This document shows, piece by piece, positions 9,774 through 17,011 of a stretch of DNA of 19,842 nucleotides. Both the position numbers and the translations under genes were made by a program. This DNA comes from CAYQTO01 sp964420455 (GTDB lineage Bacteria; Sumerlaeota; Sumerlaeia; SLMS01): contig CAYQTO010000061.1 of the NCBI GenBank assembly GCA_964420455.1, forward strand, positions 1 through 19,842, written 5' to 3'. Numbering within the stretch: the first letter of the stretch is position 1; every line of letters starts with the position of its first letter. The notes under the pieces are model-generated. The model ran no database searches and was not told the origin of the DNA. It worked only from the letters and a program-made list of their open reading frames with translations.

Positions 9774-10673
9774 TCAACCTTTCAGGCCGGTCATCGAGAT
9801 CCCCTCGATAAACGTGCGTTGGGTGAAGAAGAAGAGAATGACAATGGGAAGAACGACCAACGTCGAGGCGGCCATCAAGAGATTCATGTCGGTTCCGCCG
9901 TGCTTGCTTTGAAACTGCTGCAGGCCGAGGGCGAGGGTAAAGTGTTCTTGGTTGGTAAGGTAAATCAATGGTCCCATAAAGTCATTCCAGATTCCCATAA
10001 AGGTGAACAGTGCCACAACCATGAGGGCGGGCTTGGCAAGGGGTACCATGATAAGGAGAAAGGTGCGAAGAGGCCCGCAGCCATCGATCGAGGCGGCTTC
10101 CTCCAGATCCTTTGGAACCGTGAGAAAGAACTGGCGGATAAGGAAAATGGCATAGGCCTGGCCGAAAAATGCCGGAACCCAGAGCGGCTTGAAGCTGCCG
10201 ATCCAGCCAAACTCGCGAAAAATCGCATACAAGGGGACCATCATGACGGGCATGGGGATCATCATCGTCGCCAGCGTCGCCACAAAAAAGGTATCCCGCC
10301 CGATCCACTCGAGCCGCGAAAACGCATAAGCCGCAAGAGAGCAGCTAATGACCGTTCCCAGAACGCCGAGAACACAAAGATAGAGGGTGTTCCCCGCATA
10401 CTGCCAGAAGGGAATGACACGCGTCGCCTCGAGAAAGTTTTCCCACCGGACGGGCTCGGGCACCCAGACCGGCGGCATCTGCATCGCCTGGGGAAGGGTC
10501 TTCAGCGCGGTTGTGACCATCCAAGCAAAAGGAAAGAAGAACAGAAACGAAAGGGCGAGAAGTACCAGGGTCAAAATAATCTTCGGGACGAGGCGGCGGA
10601 ACGACATCGAGCGCGCACCGGGCGAGACGGTGGGACCTTTCTGGGGAATTGCAAGTGCCTCACCTGCCGCCAT
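9774..10673 (-). CDS. Carbohydrate ABC transporter permease, MalG/MsmG type (CUT1)
   Basis: 299 residues from the ATG at 10673, with six predicted helices starting at RRLVPKIILTLVLLALSF. The cytoplasmic EAA loop that docks the ATPase is clear: EEAASIDGCGPLRTFLLIMV, followed by P...P. It is the second of two inner-membrane permeases importing oligosaccharides, paired with the upstream permease. The start overlaps the end of that gene by 14 bases; another in-frame ATG at 10607 would start nearer the first helix. Its stop (9774-9776) is two bases before the GTG of the GH66-like gene, so importer and enzyme are co-translated. Confidence 0.92.
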   Translation of the reverse strand: MAAGEALAIPQKGPTVSPGARSMSFRRLVPKIILTLVLLALSFLFFFPFAWMVTTALKTLPQAMQMPPVWVPEPVRWENFLEATRVIPFWQYAGNTLYLCVLGVLGTVISCSLAAYAFSRLEWIGRDTFFVATLATMMIPMPVMMVPLYAIFREFGWIGSFKPLWVPAFFGQAYAIFLIRQFFLTVPKDLEEAASIDGCGPLRTFLLIMVPLAKPALMVVALFTFMGIWNDFMGPLIYLTNQEHFTLALGLQQFQSKHGGTDMNLLMAASTLVVLPIVILFFFTQRTFIEGISMTGLKG

Positions 10674-11541
10674 AATACACGTACCTGATGGAAATGAAAT
10701 GGGCAACCGCCGTGAGGGCGGCAATCATCACGAACAGGACAAGAGCCATTGCGCAGGCGTAACCCATATTGAGGTAAACAAAGGCCTGGTCGTAAAGGTA
10801 CATGGTATAGAACAGTGTGGATCGCGCCGGCCCGCCTCCGGTCATCACGTAGGGAACCGCAAAAACCTGAAGGACAACGATACAGCCCATCAACAGATTG
10901 AAGTAGATGACGGGGGTGATCATGGGCAGCGTGACGTTGACGGTTTGCTGAAGCCAGCTGGCCCCATCGATACGGGCGGCTTCATAGAGGGATCTTGGCA
11001 CTTCCTGAAGCCCGGCGAGGTAAATCACCATGGCGTGGCCGACCCCCCAGAGGCTCGTTACCACAAGGGCAGGCTTGGACCACATGGTGTCGTTCAGCCA
11101 GTTGGGCCCGTCGATTCCGAGATTGGCCAATCCGTAGTTCAGGACCCCGAATCGCCCATTGAACATCCATTGCCACAGGATCGCGAGGGCGACCAGCGGC
11201 ACGAGGGAGGGCAAAAAGAAAACGGTCCGAAAGATACTCCGACCGAAGACATCCTGATTCAGCAGCAACGCCAGAACGAGGGATAGCACCGTGCCCAAAG
11301 GCAAGGCGAACGCGGCGTAGTATATCGTGTTCCACAGCGATTGCCAGAAAACCGGATCGGTCGAGAGGTCGCGATAGTTCGCAAGACCGATGAACACCGG
11401 TTCCTTGAGCACGGAATAATCGCACAAGCTGTAATAAAGGGCCATCGCGGAGGGGAGCAGGATGAAGACCGTGATGCCCACAATCCAGGGAGCAACAAAG
11501 GAAAGACCCACCAGCAGATTCCGGCGTTCGCGTCGTGTCAT
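10660..11541 (-). CDS. Carbohydrate ABC transporter permease, MalF/MsmF/UgpA type (CUT1)
   Basis: 293 residues with six predicted membrane helices and the EAA-loop signature LYEAARIDGASWLQQTVNVT followed by LP...P (about residues 186-210). N-terminal family features are RRNLLVGLSFVAPWIVG and FIGLANYRDL. I chose the ATG at 11541, whose ATGA overlaps the stop of the binding-protein gene; an earlier in-frame ATG at 11589 would lie 50 bases inside that gene. With the next permease it forms the membrane channel of a sugar importer. No ATPase gene is in the window, which is common for CUT1 systems that share one MsmK-like ATPase. Confidence 0.93.
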   Translation of the reverse strand: MTRRERRNLLVGLSFVAPWIVGITVFILLPSAMALYYSLCDYSVLKEPVFIGLANYRDLSTDPVFWQSLWNTIYYAAFALPLGTVLSLVLALLLNQDVFGRSIFRTVFFLPSLVPLVALAILWQWMFNGRFGVLNYGLANLGIDGPNWLNDTMWSKPALVVTSLWGVGHAMVIYLAGLQEVPRSLYEAARIDGASWLQQTVNVTLPMITPVIYFNLLMGCIVVLQVFAVPYVMTGGGPARSTLFYTMYLYDQAFVYLNMGYACAMALVLFVMIAALTAVAHFISIRYVYYGGR

Positions 11542-12887
11542 GGTGTCGCGGCCCACTCCCTTCGGCGTGCGTCGGCCACGCGATTCCATTGCTCGTTCAA
11601 ACGGTCGAGCTTCGGCTGGATGCGCCGCGCCACCCGGTCGAGCGCCTCCCTTGGCTCCTCCTCCAGCCTCCAGATCAGGTCGAACGCATTGTTGATTTCA
11701 TCCCGATACTCGCTATAGAGCGACGTTTCCGGTGTTCCCAGGGCGTTGGCGCTTTCCGCCAGTTCACGAAACACATCGATGTGCGGATGGGGATGACGCT
11801 CGTTGAATTCGGCAGAAACCTCCCGCAGAGGAGAAAACTTCTGCTGGCCGATGCAGAGCTTTTCCATGTTTTCCTGCTGCTGAACGAACCGGATAAAGGC
11901 CCAGGCCGCCTCCGGGTGCTGCGATCCTTTCGGAATCACGAGCACATCCGCCTCGCAGATGGTGACAGGCTCCATCCCTTCGCGGGCGGGTGGAAACGGC
12001 GCCACCCCCCAGTCCAGTCCGGGGCTGTATTGATCAATGAAGTTGGCCATCCAAGGGCCCTGGAGCACCATCGCCACCTTGCCCGCGAGGAACAGGTTCT
12101 GGCTCGAAGCAAACTGCCCCCCCGACGCCTGAAACATTTGCATCTCGCCAAGGCCATAGGTTTCCGGATAGGACTGAACCCATTCGAACGCCCGAACGTT
12201 ATCTTCGCTATTTATGGTGATCCGGCTGCCGTCCTCGCTCAAAAGTCGCGCTCCGTGCCAATAACCCCACCGGTCGTTCCACCAACCGGGTTCGTTGGGG
12301 CTAAAGCCAAGCTGCAGGATTTCGCCGTCCTGGTTGGTAATTGTCAGCTTGCGGGCGTAGTCCGCCAATTCGCCGAGCGTCTGCGGGGGGCGGTCGGGGT
12401 CGAGCCCGGCCTCGCGAAACATCTCGCGGTTGTAATGCAGCGCGAGTGTCGCCGGGGTCGACGGCAGCCCCCAGGTGAAGCCGCGAAAATTCAACTGGTC
12501 ATAGATCGACGGCAGGTAGTCCTCGGGCGAGATGCCGTCCCGCTCCATGAGGTGGTCCAGCGGCTCGAGCGCACCGGTCTCGGCATAGCTGTACAGACGC
12601 CAGGCCCAGAGCCCCGCCACGTCGGGCGGGTTTCCCCCGGCCGTCGCGAGGAGAAGCTTCTGGTCGAGCTGGCCCACGCTCAGGTAGTTCACCCACACGT
12701 CGTCTTGCGAGGCGTTGAAGTCGTCGACGATCTCCTGCATCGCCTCCTTCTCGAACTGCTCCCACTTCTCCCAATACTGGATGACGATCCTGCCGTCGGC
12801 CCGCCGGTCGTCCTCCGCCCCACACGCGATGAGGAGGGCGGCGCCGACCACGGCGACCAGCAACCCGGCAAGACGTCCGGCACTCAT
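11538..12887 (-). CDS. Extracellular sugar-binding lipoprotein of ABC importer (solute-binding family 1)
   Basis: 449 residues. The signal peptide MSAGRLAGLLVAVVGAALL ends in lipobox LIAC (Cys22), so it is a lipid-anchored periplasmic receptor. Family-1 features: IVIQYWEKW...EIVDDFNAS after the signal, GNPPDVAGLWAWRL, the hinge region GLPSTPATLALHYNREMF followed by REAGLDP, and GKVAMVLQGPWM (269-280). Many Trp and Tyr residues, for example GWWNDRWGYWHG, suit stacking against sugar rings. A strong ribosome-binding site (AAGGGGGG) sits five bases upstream of the ATG, 11 bases after the stop of the preceding GH66-like gene. The ligand is not readable from sequence; flanking GH66-like genes suggest isomaltooligosaccharides or cyclic forms. 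Confidence 0.92.
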   Translation of the reverse strand: MSAGRLAGLLVAVVGAALLIACGAEDDRRADGRIVIQYWEKWEQFEKEAMQEIVDDFNASQDDVWVNYLSVGQLDQKLLLATAGGNPPDVAGLWAWRLYSYAETGALEPLDHLMERDGISPEDYLPSIYDQLNFRGFTWGLPSTPATLALHYNREMFREAGLDPDRPPQTLGELADYARKLTITNQDGEILQLGFSPNEPGWWNDRWGYWHGARLLSEDGSRITINSEDNVRAFEWVQSYPETYGLGEMQMFQASGGQFASSQNLFLAGKVAMVLQGPWMANFIDQYSPGLDWGVAPFPPAREGMEPVTICEADVLVIPKGSQHPEAAWAFIRFVQQQENMEKLCIGQQKFSPLREVSAEFNERHPHPHIDVFRELAESANALGTPETSLYSEYRDEINNAFDLIWRLEEEPREALDRVARRIQPKLDRLNEQWNRVADARRREWAATP

Positions 12888-12898
12888 CCGCGCCCCCC

Positions 12899-15367
12899 TT
12901 ACAGGATCTTCCAGCAGTCGACGCTCGCATTGGCCTGCACGCGATAGACAGCCGGCTGGTTGAAGTAGAAGTCGTACGGCGGGCCAACGCCGGCGTTCTG
13001 GCTGAACACGCGCAACTGCCCGATGAGGCTTCCGCCGGTCGCCTCCTCGAGTTCGCCGGTGAACTCCGCGGCGAGGCTCTCGCTCCCGAGGGGAACCACG
13101 CGGATCCGGAATTCCGTTGGCGAAGTCAGTGTGACCTCCACGTCGAGGCCCTCTTCGGTAAAGGGGATCGTGGTCGCCCGCGACCCGGCCCGGTCAACCA
13201 CTCGATAGTTCCCCTCGCCACCGATGAACTGAAATCCCATGAGCCGCTCGCCCGCACTGTTGCGCAGGTCAAAGCCGACGACCCCATTCGTCGCAATCCA
13301 TCCGTTGTCGATGAACAGACCGACGGACTCATCGACCTCAAGGGGCGCAAACGGCCGAACAGCCTCCATGGTGTCCGCGAGACCGGAGAACAGCCCCCAC
13401 GACCGCCCGCCGTCGTTGATGTCCCCATCCGGGTCCGGGGCGAGGGTTCCGTTTCCCGTCGAGGTGCCGACGAAGGTGCCCGCCCCCGGACCGCTTGCGT
13501 TCAGTTGCCAGCCACCGGCCCAGCCCGATCCCCCATTGGAAGTCGAATCCCAAGCGGTGTCGTAGGCCGGGTCGGCCGCGGAATCCTCCGCGCGAAAGGC
13601 CATTGGCATGGGCTCAACGACGAGAGTGCCGAAGTACTCGAGAACGGGCAGTTCCACGCTGATCGTTCCGTTGCCGAGTTCCGCGAAGGAGAGCGGTTTG
13701 GGATAGACGAGGTCCGACTGGTCCGGCGTGCCATAGAGAACGGCGCGGGGGGTCAGCCGGTTGGGGAGGGTGAGGGTCACTTCGGCGTTTGTCGCGACGG
13801 TGGGGGCAGTCGCCAGACTGGTCCATTGGTCCGCACCCGCCAGCCGGAGAAAACACCAGGTCGCGGCGCCGTCGTCCGCCCGGAATGACGTGACCAGGGT
13901 ATCATCCACCGCAAGGTCGGTCTCGAGGGGGCGCACCGTCGCTCCATGGTTGCGCAGGTACAGCGCCGCGTCGTGGGCGTTGTAGTCGCGGATGATGCCG
14001 TAGTTTTCCGCCGACTGGAGGGTGTAGGTGGGATAATAGAGCGTGTTAAGGGCGCCGATCTGGCCGGTGGTGGGATTCGGCTCGCCGGCCACCATCAGGC
14101 TGCCACCGCCGGCAAGGTGCGCCCCCATCAGGTAACGCAGATTCGTCGCCGGCCAGGAGGAGCCGAGCGGCGTGTCCGCCGGATAGCTCTTGCTGACGAG
14201 GCGCAACCCGCTGGCCGCCTTGTTCCTCAGGCACATCTCCACCACGTCCTCGTATCGCGGCTTGTGATAAGCCCAGTTCTCGACGAAGAGGAAGTCCACC
14301 TTGTCGTAGACGGTCTCGATGAACTCCTCGGCGATGGTGTTGGTGGCAACCATGCCGTTGGGCACGGCGGCCTGCGTCAGGTCGCGCAGGGCGCCACAGA
14401 ACTCCGCGACCACCTGCGCGACAGATTGGCCATTGAAGGAACTGCCAACCGAGTTGTACGTCCCCTGATACCCATAGGTATCCACCTCAAACCCCTCGAA
14501 CTGGACACGGTCCGCGGGGGAATCATCGAGGGCGCGGCCCAACTCGTCCTCCAGAAAAGCAAACCAGGTGGTATCCGGCGCGAAGGCCATCAGGCGAAAC
14601 CACACCCCGCCGAGATCCGCCTCGGTCCCGACCGCTCCGTTGAAAAAGACGAGCGGCTCGTCGCTCTCGTTCAGGAGGAAGTCGCCAACCGGATCGCCAA
14701 TCTCCGGGATCGCGGAGTAGGGGGCGATATACGCGATGTTCGCGATGTTGCGCGCCCGGTTTGCATCCCCCTTTCCATCGATGTTTCCCGTATGGATGAA
14801 CTCCGCGTTGAAGGGCTCGTTGGTGTAGGAAACGATCTCGGGGGCGTAGTCGCCGTGGCCGCGAAAGTAATCATAGTACTCGATCGCGTTGAGGTGCAGG
14901 TCGGCGAGGATATCCCCGATGGTTTGAAAGTCGGCGGACGGGTTATCGTAGTCGGCGAAGAAGCCGTAGCGGATATCGTTGGCCGGTGTATCCACCACCG
15001 AGTAGACGCGCTCGACCGGATCGGCGCCTGTCAGGGTCACCGTCAGCAACAGGGGCCCCTCGTTGGCCTGACCCGGAATCGTGAAGGGGACCGCTGCCGC
15101 GGCCGGCTTCGTTTCCGCGTGCACCTGGAGCCCGAGGCGGTTTCGCAGCGAGAGGGCGACCTGCTCGCCCCCGGCGAGGCCGCTCGTCGCGACGGTAACC
15201 GTACCCGTTTCGCCGCTCGCCACCAGGGCTTGCCCCAGCTGGACCTTGTCCACCGTCGGCGTGCCCGGGCCGGCCATCGATACCCCGTGGCCAACAATCA
15301 AGCCCGCCACCGCCATGGCCACCGAAACGGGGCCTCCCTTGCCCATCATCAACATGCCCTTCTCCAT
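12899..15367 (-). CDS. Secreted GH66-like glycoside hydrolase with C-terminal beta module
   Basis: 822 residues. A hydrophobic signal (about residues 12-32, ending GVSMAG) is followed by an Ig-like domain (about 35-125), the GH66-like barrel (about 130-480), a beta domain (to about 590) and a Gly/Asp-rich beta module (592-805). Barrel marks: NAIEYYDYFRGHGDYAP, EGFEVDTYG with candidate nucleophile Asp296 (codon 14480-14482), FLFVENWAYH with candidate acid/base Glu363 (14279-14281), and GGGSLMVAGEPN before the LYYP element. The same blocks occur in the enzyme at 7201-9771, so the two are paralogues, but this one lacks the CBM48-like domain. It should act on alpha-1,6-glucan outside the cell. 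The end, SVDCWKIL, resembles the end of the repeat protein upstream. The ATG at 15367 has only a weak ribosome-binding site; a second ATG lies four codons later. Confidence 0.76.
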   Translation of the reverse strand: MEKGMLMMGKGGPVSVAMAVAGLIVGHGVSMAGPGTPTVDKVQLGQALVASGETGTVTVATSGLAGGEQVALSLRNRLGLQVHAETKPAAAAVPFTIPGQANEGPLLLTVTLTGADPVERVYSVVDTPANDIRYGFFADYDNPSADFQTIGDILADLHLNAIEYYDYFRGHGDYAPEIVSYTNEPFNAEFIHTGNIDGKGDANRARNIANIAYIAPYSAIPEIGDPVGDFLLNESDEPLVFFNGAVGTEADLGGVWFRLMAFAPDTTWFAFLEDELGRALDDSPADRVQFEGFEVDTYGYQGTYNSVGSSFNGQSVAQVVAEFCGALRDLTQAAVPNGMVATNTIAEEFIETVYDKVDFLFVENWAYHKPRYEDVVEMCLRNKAASGLRLVSKSYPADTPLGSSWPATNLRYLMGAHLAGGGSLMVAGEPNPTTGQIGALNTLYYPTYTLQSAENYGIIRDYNAHDAALYLRNHGATVRPLETDLAVDDTLVTSFRADDGAATWCFLRLAGADQWTSLATAPTVATNAEVTLTLPNRLTPRAVLYGTPDQSDLVYPKPLSFAELGNGTISVELPVLEYFGTLVVEPMPMAFRAEDSAADPAYDTAWDSTSNGGSGWAGGWQLNASGPGAGTFVGTSTGNGTLAPDPDGDINDGGRSWGLFSGLADTMEAVRPFAPLEVDESVGLFIDNGWIATNGVVGFDLRNSAGERLMGFQFIGGEGNYRVVDRAGSRATTIPFTEEGLDVEVTLTSPTEFRIRVVPLGSESLAAEFTGELEEATGGSLIGQLRVFSQNAGVGPPYDFYFNQPAVYRVQANASVDCWKIL
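12953..13594 (-). repeat. C-terminal copy of the Gly/Asp-rich beta module in the GH66-like enzyme
   Basis: Residues about 592-805 of the enzyme start AEDSAADPAYDTAWDSTSNG and end DFYFNQPAVYRV. They align with both repeats of the 487-residue protein (ASDNAADSVYDSGL...HFFYFNN and ALDEASDVAYDSGF...HFYFNAI): same opening, same ending, same size of 210-220 residues. The module is thus present three times in two adjacent genes. It is more diverged here than the two tandem copies are from each other. Confidence 0.75.
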
Positions 15368-15414
15368 CTTTCTGAAATGATCTCCCGCTAGCTCCCGGTG
15401 CCCCGCAACGGGTG

Positions 15415-15439
15415 CCCGGCGCCTGGCGCCCGCGCCGGG
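15415..15439. other. Strong GC stem-loop in the operon gap
   Basis: A perfect eight-base inverted repeat, CCCGGCGC (15415-15422) and GCGCCGGG (15432-15439), encloses a nine-base loop that itself contains GGCGCC. It lies in the 123-base gap between the tandem-repeat protein gene and the first GH66-like gene, about 50 bases after the former's stop. No T-run follows in the direction of transcription, so it is more likely an mRNA processing or stabilising element than a full terminator. Confidence 0.5.
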
Positions 15440-15490
15440 GCCCCATGAACCCCGACGCGGACTACCAAGTGTTCCCCCCGGAACGCTCGA

Positions 15491-16954
15491 TCAGTTGTCG
15501 AACAAGTCCCAGCGCTCAACGCTCGTGACAGGCGTGGGGCGCTCGATCCGGATGGCGTTGAAGTAGAAGTGCCAACCCGGGTCGGCACTGCCGGCGGACG
15601 GCGCGAGGTTGTTCGCCGAGAAGGTGATCTGCTCGATCGTCTGCCCACCCGCCGGCGACAGAAGCGTCGCGCTCACCGCCGCCTCGCTCCCGTCGTTCAG
15701 CGACCGCACGACACCGCTCATCGTCGTTGCGCTGTCCAGCGTCAGCGTCACGTCGAAGCCGTCGGAGGTGAACCCAAGCCCCGTGTCGGTGGCCCCACTG
15801 GCATCATTCACATCCAGCGCCCCACCGCCGGTATAGGTCAGGCTCACAAGGTCCTCGCCGCTGGCGTTCTGAAGCGTGGCACCGGTAATGCCACCGTTTT
15901 CCACGAAACCGAAGTCGAAGCCGAAGCTGATCGTGTCGTCGACCAGCATGGCCTCGTCGAAGGGAAGCGTGGCCGTCGCCACATCGCCGTCCGAGGACTG
16001 GAGCCGGAACGACTCGCCGTCGGTATTGATGCCCGCGCCGCCGCTGAAACCGTTGGCTCGGGAATCGCCGATGAAACTGCCCGAGTTCGATCCCGTAACG
16101 ATCGCCCAGGCGCCGGTACCCGTGCCGCCGTCGGAACCGTCGTTAAAGCCCGAGTCGTAGGCCACGTCCGATGCCTCGTCCAGGGCGACCACCAGCGGAG
16201 TATCCGTGTTGTCGTCGACCTCGATGTTATTGAAGTAGAAGAAATGGACCGTGGAGGTGGCGCCGGTGCCGGTGGGGGCGAGGCCATCGGCGGAGAAGCT
16301 GACGCGATCGATGATCTGGCCGCCTGCGGGGGCGGACAGGGACCCCGAGATGTTGGCCACCGTGCGGTCCGCGAGCTTGACGATGGTACCCGTGTAGGTC
16401 GTTGCGGAATCGAGGGTGATCTCCACGAGGAAGCCATTGCTGGCGAAGCCGAGGCCGGTATCCGTGGCGCCGCCGCCATCGGTCACGTCGAAGTTGCCAC
16501 CGCCGGTGAAGGAAATCGAAAGGATGTCCTCGCCATCGGCGTTCTGGAGGGCCGCCTCGGCGACGCCGCCGGTCTCCACGAAGCCGAAGTCGAAGCCGAA
16601 GCTGATGGTCTCGCCAACCTGGAGGGCGGTATCGAGCGGGAGCGTGGCCGTTGCGACATCGCCGTCGGAGGCGCCGAGGCCGAAGGCGCGGCCGGACGGT
16701 CCCGAGGGCGAGTTGATCGCCACGCCGTCGTCGAAACCGTTCGAACGGGAGTTGCCAACAAGGCTGGCAGCGTTGGCGCCCGTCGTGGTGACGATCCAGG
16801 CGCCGGTGCCGGTCCCACCGTCGAGACCATCAGTCAGGCCGCTGTCATAGACGGAGTCGGCCGCGTTGTCGCTGGCGACGATGGCCGCCTGGGCGCCCGT
16901 CGCGGTGAGGCCTGCCGAAAGCAGGAGGACCAGGGAGGAAATGCGCGTTTTCAT
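15491..16954 (-). CDS. Secreted protein of two tandem beta modules, function unknown
   Basis: 487 residues. A good signal peptide (MKTRISSLVLLLSAGLTATGAQA, cleavage after AQA) is followed by two copies of a Gly/Asp/Thr-rich beta module (about residues 24-245 and 255-470), and a short tail ending SVERWDLFDN. There is no catalytic motif. The same module is fused to the C-terminus of the next enzyme in the operon. Modules of this look, opening with a 'D.A.D..Y..G' element, are common in secreted proteins of Planctomycetes, Verrucomicrobia and related groups and are probably beta-sandwiches; I know no assigned function. The protein is acidic, with hardly any Lys or Cys after the signal. AAAGGAA lies eight bases upstream of the ATG. 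A glycan-binding or surface role is possible but is only inferred from context. Confidence 0.8.
   Translation of the reverse strand: MKTRISSLVLLLSAGLTATGAQAAIVASDNAADSVYDSGLTDGLDGGTGTGAWIVTTTGANAASLVGNSRSNGFDDGVAINSPSGPSGRAFGLGASDGDVATATLPLDTALQVGETISFGFDFGFVETGGVAEAALQNADGEDILSISFTGGGNFDVTDGGGATDTGLGFASNGFLVEITLDSATTYTGTIVKLADRTVANISGSLSAPAGGQIIDRVSFSADGLAPTGTGATSTVHFFYFNNIEVDDNTDTPLVVALDEASDVAYDSGFNDGSDGGTGTGAWAIVTGSNSGSFIGDSRANGFSGGAGINTDGESFRLQSSDGDVATATLPFDEAMLVDDTISFGFDFGFVENGGITGATLQNASGEDLVSLTYTGGGALDVNDASGATDTGLGFTSDGFDVTLTLDSATTMSGVVRSLNDGSEAAVSATLLSPAGGQTIEQITFSANNLAPSAGSADPGWHFYFNAIRIERPTPVTSVERWDLFDN
15545..16192 (-). repeat. Second copy of the tandem beta module
   Basis: Residues about 255-470 of the 487-residue protein. 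Shared blocks with the first copy include DGGTGTGAW, SDGDVATATLP, ISFGFDFGFVE, ATDTGLGF, LDSATT and SPAGGQ or APAGGQ. The blocks are offset by about 230 residues (690 bases), and the DNA is also visibly similar, so the duplication is intragenic. Confidence 0.88.
16220..16885 (-). repeat. First copy of the tandem beta module
   Basis: Residues about 24-245, immediately after the signal peptide. It is a few residues longer than the second copy, mainly in the loop around NSPSGPSGRAFGLGAS. It ends in the aromatic strand HFFYFNNIEVDD, which matches HFYFNAIRIE in the second copy and DFYFNQPAVY in the GH66-like enzyme. Confidence 0.88.
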
Positions 16955-17011
16955 TGGAGGGTTCCTTTCTCTCCGGAGGTGTGTGGGTGGGCCCTTCCGG
17001 GGCGCCCGATG

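Noticed and set aside
11535..12947. A 470-codon + strand frame opposite the binding-protein gene
   Set aside because: Covers almost exactly the binding-protein gene in antisense; the sense strand has a signal peptide, lipobox and family motifs.
13946..15391. A 481-codon + strand frame opposite the first GH66-like gene
   Set aside because: Antisense shadow of a gene with recognisable catalytic motifs; Arg/Val/His-rich composition and no domain.
16220..16885. Tandem repeats as a possible CRISPR or satellite array
   Set aside because: The repeats are about 690 bases apart, in frame, diverged and within a signal-peptide-bearing gene; they are protein-domain repeats.
15491..16954. Possible PEP-CTERM or LPXTG sorting signal in the secreted repeat protein
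   Set aside because: The C-terminus has no PEP or LPXTG motif, no following hydrophobic helix and no terminal basic cluster.
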